In this document: piece after piece, positions 1-5,452 of the stretch | Layout: each line of letters opens with the position of its first letter | Numbering within the stretch: position 1 is the first letter of the stretch | NCBI GenBank assembly: GCA_030587505.1 | Contig: JAUQYY010000410.1 | Coordinates: 1 to 9,940, forward strand | Direction: 5' to 3' | Length of the DNA stretch: 9,940 nt | Origin: Candidatus Sigynarchaeota archaeon | GTDB taxonomy: Archaea; Asgardarchaeota; Jordarchaeia; Jordarchaeales; Jordarchaeaceae | Translations under genes and position numbers: made by a program | Notes under the pieces: generated by a model | The model's database searches: none | What the model saw: only the letters and a program-made list of their open reading frames with translations | What the model was told of the DNA's origin: nothing

Positions 1-1
1 G

Positions 2-487
2 GGTTTAAATCTCTTTTTGAAGGAAGGAAAAGGCGAAAGCAAGAATTTCCTGCTGAGTTCTCTTAAAAAGAATTTTTTGAAAGAATTTTCTCTGCTAAGG
101 GAAGGTATTGAGAAACTGGCATCAATCGCACTTACGAAAAAGCAAAGAGAAATCCTGATGTACATAGCTAATTCGGAGGATTCCACTGTTTTTACAAGGC
201 TTGCCGAAAAGATATCAGAAAAGTTTGAGATGCCTAAATCGACCGCGCGGTGGAATCTCAAGAGACTCAAAAAAGCCGGGCTAATAACTGCGGGGAATAA
301 GGATAACAAAGGAATCCCGGTGTCTCTAACATACATCGGCAAGATAGTTGCACGTAAAGTGTTTACAGACAGCATACGGGAAAACAAATTCGTGCCCAAT
401 ACGGTTCTGCGGTTCACCGATACCCTAGGCTTCAGGAATATGCAGAAGGCAGCAGTCGAAGAGGAACTTCAGTTGAAAATCCTTTGA
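2..487 (+). CDS. Winged helix-turn-helix DNA-binding protein, 5' partial
   Basis: The reading frame is open from base 2, so the gene probably starts outside the window. The first usable start inside it is TTG at 17, which has no Shine-Dalgarno, and the first in-frame ATG lies deep in the fold. Counting from TTG 17, residues 37-110 look like a winged helix-turn-helix: the ALTKKQREILMYIA helix, then RLAEKISEKFEMPKSTARWNL as the helix-turn-helix, then RLKKAGLITAGNKDNKGIPVSLTYIG as the last helix and wing. The remaining ~45 residues are charged and have no motif I know. There is no membrane segment or metal site. It is most likely a cytoplasmic transcription regulator, target unknown. It precedes leuA on the same strand, but 142 bases and a separate promoter lie between them, so a role in leuA control is only a possibility. 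The fold is fairly sure; the function is not. Confidence 0.72.
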   Translation, partial: GLNLFLKEGKGESKNFLLSSLKKNFLKEFSLLREGIEKLASIALTKKQREILMYIANSEDSTVFTRLAEKISEKFEMPKSTARWNLKRLKKAGLITAGNKDNKGIPVSLTYIGKIVARKVFTDSIRENKFVPNTVLRFTDTLGFRNMQKAAVEEELQLKIL

Positions 488-570
488 AATACAAGACAAT
501 TGGCATTCAGGATGGGTGTATTACCCCCTTCCTCGCCCCCGTCCCGCGGTTAAGATTTGTTGCTCAAAAC

Positions 571-578
571 AATTAAAT
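571..578 (+). promoter_or_regulatory. TATA-like box for the leader ORF-leuA unit
   Basis: AATTAAAT lies in an A/T-rich stretch after a C-rich tract (523-549). A start of transcription about 25 bases downstream, near 600, would leave a ~30-base leader ahead of the Shine-Dalgarno at 618-623. This rests on sequence pattern only. Confidence 0.35.
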
Positions 579-629
579 TCAAGGGACTAGCGGTGAAGGA
601 TAGCAGTAAAGAGTCTTGGAGGTAACTAC

Positions 630-683
630 ATGAGGAGGTCTGACTTTCTCTGTCAGCCAATTTATCAGCGAAGTGTCTTCTGA
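630..683 (+). CDS. Possible 17-codon leader ORF ahead of leuA
   Basis: ATG at 630 has the best ribosome-binding site on this side of the window: GGAGGT at 618-623 with six bases of spacing. It encodes MRRSDFLCQPIYQRSVF and stops with TGA at 681-683. That stop overlaps the leuA coding region if leuA starts at GTG 673, and sits one base before a second in-frame leuA GTG at 685. The leuA starts have no Shine-Dalgarno of their own. The arrangement fits translational coupling or a leader peptide. The peptide holds single Leu, Ile and Val codons rather than a run, so classical attenuation is not obvious. The alternative is an indel in this assembly or strain that split the true N-terminus of LeuA from the body. 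Confidence 0.4.
   Translation: MRRSDFLCQPIYQRSVF
637..658 (+). other. Small hairpin inside the leuA leader
   Basis: CTGAC (640-644) pairs with GTCAG (652-656) around a seven-base loop. GG (637-638) and CC (657-658) extend the stem across a bulged T. It lies within the leader ORF, between its Shine-Dalgarno and the leuA GTG start. It could affect translation of leuA, but the stem is short enough to arise by chance. Confidence 0.3.
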
Positions 684-2229
684 GGTGGCTTTGCCGGATA
701 GTGTTCTAATTTTTGATACCACCATGCGTGACGGAGAGCAGACACCGGGTGTTTCCTTTACAGTGAACGAGAAAAAGAACACCGCCGAGCAACTTGCAAA
801 ACTGGGTGTCGACGTTATCGAAGCAGGGATGCCAATAGTTTCTAGAGGTGAAGAAAAGGCTATTCGAGAAATAGTCAAATTAGGATTGGATACAGAAATC
901 TGCGCGCTCACTAGGACGAAGCAAAACGAGATAGACTTAGCGATTGATTGCGGTGTTGACCGAGTGCACATCTTTATAGCCACATCGGATTTGCATCTGA
1001 AAGAAAAACTGAGGATAACACGAGAGCAGGCTTTGAACAGTGCTTTTGAAGCAGTTAAATATGCGAAGGAGCATGGACTTAAAGTCGAGTTCTCTGCCGA
1101 GGATGCTACTAGAAGTGATTTGAATTTTCTGAAGGAGATTTATGGAGAGGTTGACAGAGCAGGTGTTGATGTAATTAACATACCGGACACGGTTGGATGC
1201 ACTACTCCCCGAGCCTACGCGTATCTTACAAAACAATTGATCGAAGTGGTCAAGGGGGATACAATAGTATCGGTGCATACTCATAACGATTTTGGATTGG
1301 CAGTTGCTAACTCCCTAGCTGCTGTAGAGGTAGGTGCTAAGCAAGTTCACGTTACGGTTAACGGTATAGGAGAGAGAGCTGGTAACGCTTCCTTAGAAGA
1401 AATTGTTATGTCGTTAGTTGCGCTCTATGGAGTTAAAACGAACATCAAAACAGAGTACATTTTTGAAACATCGAAACTCATTGAAAACCTGAGTGGTATG
1501 AAGATTCCGCCTAATCAACCGATTGTCGGGGAAAATGCCTTCCGCCATGAAAGTGGAATTCATGCACATGCAGTACTGGTTAACCCGAGAACCTATGAAC
1601 CCATCACACCAGATATCATTGGGAGAAAAAGAAGTAGGCAGGACATCACACTTTCGTCGATAGTGATTGGGAAACACACAGGAAGACACTCGTTGAAAGC
1701 CAAGCTGGATAGTTACGGCTACATTTATACGGGTGAACAGTTAGAAGAAATAATGAAAAGAGTTAAAAAGTTGGGGGACAAGGGAAAGCAGGTTACCGAC
1801 GTAGAGCTACAAGCCATAGCAGACGATATCATCGGCAGAGTGTCTATGAAGGAACAGTATCTGAAGCTGAAGGAGCTGGTGGTCGTCACAGGATTAAATA
1901 TTACACCGACAGCAACGGTGCGGATAGAGGTAGGCGGCGAAGAAAAACTTGTTTCGGACTTGGGAGTCGGGCCAGTTGACGCTGCTTGCAATGCGTTACA
2001 AAAAGCAGTGAAGGCATTCGGGGAAATAGCATTAGTCGAATATAATTTAGAGGCCATAACCGGAGGCACTGAGGCGCTAGGCATTGTAACTGTTAAAGTT
2101 AGAGACAAAAAGGGGAGGATGTACACTGCCAGAGCAGCGAACGAGGATATAGTTAGCGCAAGTGTCCAAGCCCTTGTCAACGCGGTTAATCGGATTCTAG
2201 CTTCTCACGGAAACACCAAAAACGGATAA
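673..2229 (+). CDS. leuA: 2-isopropylmalate synthase / citramalate synthase family enzyme
   Basis: This enzyme condenses acetyl-CoA with a 2-oxo acid (2-oxoisovalerate in leucine synthesis, pyruvate in the citramalate route to isoleucine) in the cytoplasm. The 518 residues have the full family layout. An N-terminal TIM barrel carries FDTTMRDGEQTPG from residue 14, with R19 and metal-binding D20. HTHND at 202-206 holds two metal-binding histidines, NGIGERAGN spans 230-238, and HESGIHAHA spans 292-300. Residues ~400-510 form the C-terminal LeuA allosteric domain (GVGPVDAACNAL, EAITGGTEALG), which usually binds the end product. That domain argues against a plain homocitrate synthase. The sequence cannot settle LeuA versus CimA; both occur in archaea with this architecture. 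GTG 673 is the longest start, and GTG 685 directly after the leader ORF stop is an equal candidate. The gene stands alone, with no other leu genes nearby. Confidence 0.9.
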   Translation: MSSEVALPDSVLIFDTTMRDGEQTPGVSFTVNEKKNTAEQLAKLGVDVIEAGMPIVSRGEEKAIREIVKLGLDTEICALTRTKQNEIDLAIDCGVDRVHIFIATSDLHLKEKLRITREQALNSAFEAVKYAKEHGLKVEFSAEDATRSDLNFLKEIYGEVDRAGVDVINIPDTVGCTTPRAYAYLTKQLIEVVKGDTIVSVHTHNDFGLAVANSLAAVEVGAKQVHVTVNGIGERAGNASLEEIVMSLVALYGVKTNIKTEYIFETSKLIENLSGMKIPPNQPIVGENAFRHESGIHAHAVLVNPRTYEPITPDIIGRKRSRQDITLSSIVIGKHTGRHSLKAKLDSYGYIYTGEQLEEIMKRVKKLGDKGKQVTDVELQAIADDIIGRVSMKEQYLKLKELVVVTGLNITPTATVRIEVGGEEKLVSDLGVGPVDAACNALQKAVKAFGEIALVEYNLEAITGGTEALGIVTVKVRDKKGRMYTARAANEDIVSASVQALVNAVNRILASHGNTKNG

Positions 2230-2246
2230 CACACAGAAAGTAATTG

Positions 2247-2254
2247 TTTTTTTT
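2247..2254 (+). terminator. T8 tract, leuA terminator
   Basis: Eight T residues begin 17 bases after the leuA stop codon. Archaeal RNA polymerase commonly terminates at such T-runs without needing a hairpin, and the next gene is convergent. Confidence 0.6.
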
Positions 2255-2264
2255 AGAAAAATTT

Positions 2265-2329
2265 CCCTCGAAAGGGGTGTAACGAGTAAGTTGCTATAAC
2301 AACTCTTTTACTCCCTTCTTTTATGAGGG
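2265..2329. other. Three adjacent small hairpins in the convergent gap
   Basis: Three stems follow one another: CCCT-CGAA-AGGG at 2265-2276; GAGTAAGTTG (2284-2293) with CAAC (2300-2303) and TTACTC (2308-2313), leaving an unpaired TCTT; and CCCTT (2313-2317) with GAGGG (2325-2329). The second and third share base 2313, so they compete slightly. The region lies just past the leuA T8 tract. It may be a backup termination zone or the body of a small RNA; there is no promoter evidence strong enough to choose. Confidence 0.35.
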
Positions 2330-2332
2330 GGA

Positions 2333-2482
2333 TTGCAAAGGTACGATGAGAACTATCTCGCAAACCTCGTGAAGGAAAAAGCGAAGATTTCTCAAGAGAT
2401 CAAGAAATGGGGGGGGTAATTGTCGGCTAAAAAATTTTGGAAAGATAGTCCGAATGCGGTTTGGACCAGTTTTACAGGGTGA
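2333..2482 (+). other. Two tiny in-frame ORFs separated by TAA (tentative)
   Basis: TTG 2333 opens a 28-codon frame (ending KKWGG) that stops with TAA at 2417-2419. TTG follows immediately at 2420 in the same frame and runs 20 codons (MSAKKFWKDSPNAVWTSFTG) to TGA at 2480-2482, overlapping the convergent uL4 3' end by 11 bases. GAGGGGGA precedes the first TTG very closely, and a run of eight G (2409-2416) sits just before the second. The peptides look protein-like in composition but match no family I recognise. They could be coupled microproteins, one short gene broken by a stop, or chance. Confidence 0.2.
2429..2434 (-). terminator. T6 tract downstream of uL4
   Basis: On the minus strand the sequence reads CCAAAATTTTTTAGCC, starting about 35 bases after the uL4 stop codon. 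A T6 run at the end of the ribosomal unit fits an archaeal terminator. No uL23 gene follows it. Confidence 0.45.
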
Positions 2483-3260
2483 ATAGGTTTTCTAGCTGAT
2501 TAATGGCGGATTCGGCCCATATTGTTAGCCTTCCTGGTTTTGTACCTGGCGCTAACAGTTCTGCATTTAGATTCCTGACGTTGACTATATCTAAACCGGG
2601 ATGGTTTCGTGATGCTTTCACTATTCCGTGATCCTCATTTATCACGAGTAGTATGCTCTTAGGTTTCTTATACTTTCTGCCGCGCATTTTTCCTTTTCCC
2701 GGTCTAATTTTTCTTCCACGTTTAGCGCAGAGAATATCCTGCCAGACCCCCAGCTTGATGAAAAGCTCTCTGGTTTCGGAGGTTGTAGTAATAGCCTGGA
2801 ATTCGTCGGACACTACCAGGGGTAGCTCCCGTGAGTTTTCAAAAACGTGGCCTCTTTCTTTAACCAGTTCCGGATTAGCGGTTGCAGCTATAGCTGAACG
2901 AATTGCTAGTCTCCGTTCTTTTTTGTTAATTTTTTCCGCGTATTTTTTCTCGGGTTTTGGGGGATGTGCTCTTCTACCTCCAACAGTCATGGGAGCGAAC
3001 GCGCCCCGCATAGCAGCGGGGTAGCGTGAACCCTTAACCCGGGGGACTCTAGCGATGCCAAACCCGGGCCCCCTAGATTCTGCTGTTGTTCGTTTGCCAG
3101 CCCTTTTGTTTACCCCGTAGGGCTGAATTCGTGCCGCGCGTGAAGACAGGACTGCTCTTTTGATTAGGTCGGGTCTGTAGGGGGTTTCGAACACTTCTGG
3201 CAGTTTAATTGTGCGTAGCGGTTCTCCGTCAAGGCCATAAACATTGACCTTTTTCGCCAA
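2472..3260 (-). CDS. rpl4: Large ribosomal subunit protein uL4 (L4)
   Basis: uL4 binds 23S rRNA early in assembly of the large subunit, and its long loop lines the peptide exit tunnel. The 262 residues match the usual archaeal/eukaryotic L4 length. The N-terminus VYGLDGEPLRTIKLPEVFETPYRPDLI is typical of this form. The basic tunnel loop (about residues 48-105) has GVNKRAGKRTTAESRGPGFG and GGRRAHPPKPEKKYAEKINKKERR. The KPGKGKMRGRKYKKPKSILLV segment is also characteristic. The start is TTG at 3260, with GGAGG six to seven bases upstream. The uL3 stop lies only 14 bases before it and adjoins that Shine-Dalgarno, so uL3 and uL4 are probably co-transcribed and translationally coupled. uL23, which normally follows uL4, is absent. 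Confidence 0.97.
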   Translation of the reverse strand: MAKKVNVYGLDGEPLRTIKLPEVFETPYRPDLIKRAVLSSRAARIQPYGVNKRAGKRTTAESRGPGFGIARVPRVKGSRYPAAMRGAFAPMTVGGRRAHPPKPEKKYAEKINKKERRLAIRSAIAATANPELVKERGHVFENSRELPLVVSDEFQAITTTSETRELFIKLGVWQDILCAKRGRKIRPGKGKMRGRKYKKPKSILLVINEDHGIVKASRNHPGLDIVNVRNLNAELLAPGTKPGRLTIWAESAINQLENLFTL

Positions 3261-3274
3261 ACGGTTCCCTCCTT

Positions 3275-4285
3275 TTAGACTCCTTGTTTAGATTCGAGGC
3301 TTATGTAGGAAATTTGGGGAGGATTTTCCGGCATATTGGTTGGTCGGCGTATCGGGTAGCGTAAAGTTACGAGGCGTTTGGAGGAGCCGGGAACGGAGCC
3401 TTGTAGTAGAATGTAGTCTCCGCGAACCAGTCCGTAGCGGACGAAGCCGCCGCTGGGCGTGATTTCCTCTCCTCTCTCTCCGATTTTTAAAATTCTTTTA
3501 TTGTATTCCGTGCGCTGATGATAACCCATCTGCCCTGCTCGTGGCACAGTATAGGATACTCTGGCGGGTCTCCATGGTCCAATCGCTCCGACGCCTCTTT
3601 TTGTTTTTCGTGATTTGTGTTGAAGTATTCGTATCCCCCATCGTTTTACTGGTCCTTGGAAACCTTTTCCTTTGGTTATCCCAATAACGTCTACGTACTG
3701 GCCCTCTTTGAAAATTTCGCCCACTCTTATCTGTTTTCCAAGAATCTGTTTAGCGTAGTCTATTTGTTCCTCTATTGAGCCTCCACCGATTTTAACTTCT
3801 ATGATATCTGGTTTCTTTTTGGGTACACTTGCTAGGCGTGGTTGAGTGTGAATTAAGGCGCGAATTTCGGATATATTTTCTCTTTGTTCCTCTAAGCGGC
3901 TCAGGTTTCCTTCGTAATCATGATTGGAGGGTAGAGTGAATTTTCGTCTAAGATCGGGGGATAGTTCTGGTGCCCAGACTTCTGTTAGTGTTCTTAAACC
4001 GTACGGAGTGAGTGTGTATGCTCTTATTCCGAAAACGGTTAAGGGGGGAGTGTCAAGCACTGTTGCAGCGAGTACTCTTTCCTGCCCGAAGTATGGACTG
4101 TGCGGATGATCCTCCACCAGTAACACGTGTGTCATTCCCGCTTTGTATCCAGCGGCACCAAGTATGGTCGGTGATTCGTCGTATTCAGGCCAATTTCTGA
4201 CGCGCCCTATAGGACGCGCAGCCCTTCCTCTAGGCAGGTAGGCTAGGCTTCCTCTCTTAGGTGCGTGTGCCTTACGATGCCCCAA
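3275..4285 (-). CDS. rpl3: Large ribosomal subunit protein uL3 (L3)
   Basis: uL3 is an early-assembly large-subunit protein that reaches toward the peptidyl transferase centre. The 336 residues fit the long archaeal/eukaryotic form. The N-terminus MGHRKAHAPKRGSLAYLPRGRA is the hallmark archaeal opening, followed by GYKAGMTHVLLVED. The central extension has VDVIGITKGKGFQGPVKRWG (about residues 198-217) and then the basic HKSRKTKRGVGAIGPWRPARVSYTVPRAGQMGYHQRTEYNK stretch that enters rRNA. The start is TTG at 4285, preceded by GGAGGT with seven bases of spacing. It is the first gene of a tight pair with uL4. A 104-base gap with TATA-like sequence separates it from uL2 upstream, so this pair may have its own promoter. 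Confidence 0.97.
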   Translation of the reverse strand: MGHRKAHAPKRGSLAYLPRGRAARPIGRVRNWPEYDESPTILGAAGYKAGMTHVLLVEDHPHSPYFGQERVLAATVLDTPPLTVFGIRAYTLTPYGLRTLTEVWAPELSPDLRRKFTLPSNHDYEGNLSRLEEQRENISEIRALIHTQPRLASVPKKKPDIIEVKIGGGSIEEQIDYAKQILGKQIRVGEIFKEGQYVDVIGITKGKGFQGPVKRWGIRILQHKSRKTKRGVGAIGPWRPARVSYTVPRAGQMGYHQRTEYNKRILKIGERGEEITPSGGFVRYGLVRGDYILLQGSVPGSSKRLVTLRYPIRRPTNMPENPPQISYISLESKQGV

Positions 4286-4340
4286 TGTATTAACCTCCAG
4301 AATTTACAGATTTTTGGAGTGATGTACGGTTTTTTGGTTG

Positions 4341-4373
4341 ATTAATTTTGTAGTTAAGTAAGAATTATTATAA
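4341..4373 (-). promoter_or_regulatory. Candidate promoter for the uL3-uL4 pair
   Basis: On the minus strand two TATA-like boxes lie between uL2 and uL3: TTATAATAA (4365-4373) and CAAAATTAAT (4341-4350). Initiation about 25 bases downstream of each would give leaders of roughly 58 and 35 bases ahead of TTG 4285. No T-run follows the uL2 stop, so read-through from uL2 is also possible. Confidence 0.4.
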
Positions 4374-4389
4374 CGGAGGGTTCACCGAA

Positions 4390-5109
4390 CTATTTTCGCT
4401 GTTTACGCCCAGCTCTGCGCGCAGCTATTAGGCCGACTTTTTGGCCTGGAGGTGCGGTTCTAGGAACGGTTGAAGGCCCTCCGATGTGTTGGTGGCTTCC
4501 ACCACCGTGGGGATGTGATGCTGCGTTCATAGCCACGCCACGGACTTTGGGCCATTTCCAGCTTTTGGCTTTGGAGAGATGGTACTTGCTGCCTGCTTTG
4601 AGGAAAGGTTTATCAGTGCGCCCGCCTCCGGCGACTACACCGATAGTTGCTTTGCATTTGGGATTGAACGCTTTTATTTTGCTTGAGGGAAGCCGAATCA
4701 TTGTCTTATCCGCGCTGTGGGAGAGAATCGTAGCGTAAGTTCCTGAAGAACGAACAAATTTTCCGCCATCTCCAGGGACACCCTCCAAATTGAAAACGGG
4801 TGTACCCTCCGGAATCTGGTAGAGAGGGAGAGTGTTACCGAGCCGTAGACTAGCTTCTGGACCGTATTCAATCGTTTGTCCCACGAAGGAGCCCTCAGGA
4901 ACGAGAATCCACTGTTCCCTACCGTCTTCAAACTTTACTTTGGCGAGCGGAGCGCCCCTTCCGGGGTCATGCGTTAGTTCTTTAATTGTTCCGTGTACTA
5001 CACCTTCTCTGGCGGGGTGATGTTTAACCTTACCTTTCCGTTTATGGCTTGGAGCTCGGAAGTTTGAACCGCCTCTGCCACGTCTCTGAACGAGCAACCG
5101 TTTACCCAA
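4390..5109 (-). CDS. rpl2: Large ribosomal subunit protein uL2 (L2)
   Basis: uL2 contacts 23S rRNA near the peptidyl transferase centre and supports subunit joining. I choose TTG at 5109. It gives MGKRLLVQRRGRGGSNFRAP, the standard archaeal N-terminus, and a 239-residue protein of normal length. GGAGGT at 5116-5121 lies six bases ahead. The frame extends 32 codons further to 5205, but that stretch crosses the TATA box and does not resemble L2. SHPHGGG at 198-204, with the conserved histidine loop near the catalytic centre, and the basic C-terminus RRAGRKQRK are intact. The stop is TAG. It lies upstream of uL3-uL4 and divergent from polC, which is not its usual place: archaeal S10 clusters normally run uL3-uL4-uL23-uL2. 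Confidence 0.97.
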   Translation of the reverse strand: MGKRLLVQRRGRGGSNFRAPSHKRKGKVKHHPAREGVVHGTIKELTHDPGRGAPLAKVKFEDGREQWILVPEGSFVGQTIEYGPEASLRLGNTLPLYQIPEGTPVFNLEGVPGDGGKFVRSSGTYATILSHSADKTMIRLPSSKIKAFNPKCKATIGVVAGGGRTDKPFLKAGSKYHLSKAKSWKWPKVRGVAMNAASHPHGGGSHQHIGGPSTVPRTAPPGQKVGLIAARRAGRKQRK

Positions 5110-5164
5110 AGTGAAACCTCCATTGAAAGTAGGTTGAGAGTTTATGCTGCATATTGATTTGATG

Positions 5165-5173
5165 TTTAAAAAG
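5165..5173 (-). promoter_or_regulatory. TATA box for uL2
   Basis: On the minus strand the sequence is CTTTTTAAA, a near-ideal archaeal TATA box. Initiation about 25 bases downstream, near 5144, would leave a ~35-base leader containing the GGAGGT of uL2. This also shows that the upstream extension of the uL2 frame is not translated. Confidence 0.6.
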
Positions 5174-5409
5174 TTTTTCAATAAGGGAGAGATGAACAAT
5201 TGCAATTCCAGTTAGCTGTTTTTCAGTAGTACTAAGATAATATCTGTTCACATTTAACCCTTATGTAAATAATTTTACCTGCTCCGTTATCGAGGAATAC
5301 GTATTACGGAGGATACATAAAGCTTTTCATACAAGGTTTAAAGAAGTCTTAAAGAAAAGGGATACTTGTTTCTAACACTCTGTCATAAGAGGCGCCATAT
5401 TGCAAACAG

Positions 5410-5418
5410 TTATATTAA
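5410..5418 (+). promoter_or_regulatory. TATA-like box for polC
   Basis: TTATATTAA lies 35-43 bases ahead of the polC ATG. Initiation near 5438-5440 would leave a very short leader holding GGAGAT (5441-5446), the likely Shine-Dalgarno. Confidence 0.5.
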
Positions 5419-5452
5419 TTGGTGAGGTTATTTTCAAATTGGAGATGGGCTA

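Larger units (their letters stand above)
5110..5452. promoter_or_regulatory. Divergent control region between uL2 and polC
   Basis: This 343-base A/T-rich stretch holds no gene I can support. It has a strong TATA box for uL2 on the minus strand and a TATA-like box for polC on the plus strand. It also holds two perfect palindromes, AGATA-A-TATCT (5235-5245) and AATACGTATT (5296-5305). The second is flanked by CTCCGT (5282-5287) and ACGGAG (5306-5311) as an outer inverted repeat. These are possible operators shared by a translation gene and a replication gene. Confidence 0.45.

Noticed and set aside
514..549. GGGT-gtatt-ACCC repeat and C-rich tract after the first gene
   Set aside because: The stem is only four pairs and archaeal terminators are T-rich. 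It may be part of a termination zone, but nothing supports a specific call.
3518..3530. C-box-like TGATGAT, as in C/D guide RNAs
   Set aside because: It lies inside uL3 coding sequence on the opposite strand and has no D box (CTGA) at suitable spacing.
5110..5205. 32-codon N-terminal extension of uL2
   Set aside because: It crosses a near-perfect TATA box and does not resemble L2. TTG 5109 has an ideal Shine-Dalgarno and yields the standard archaeal N-terminus.
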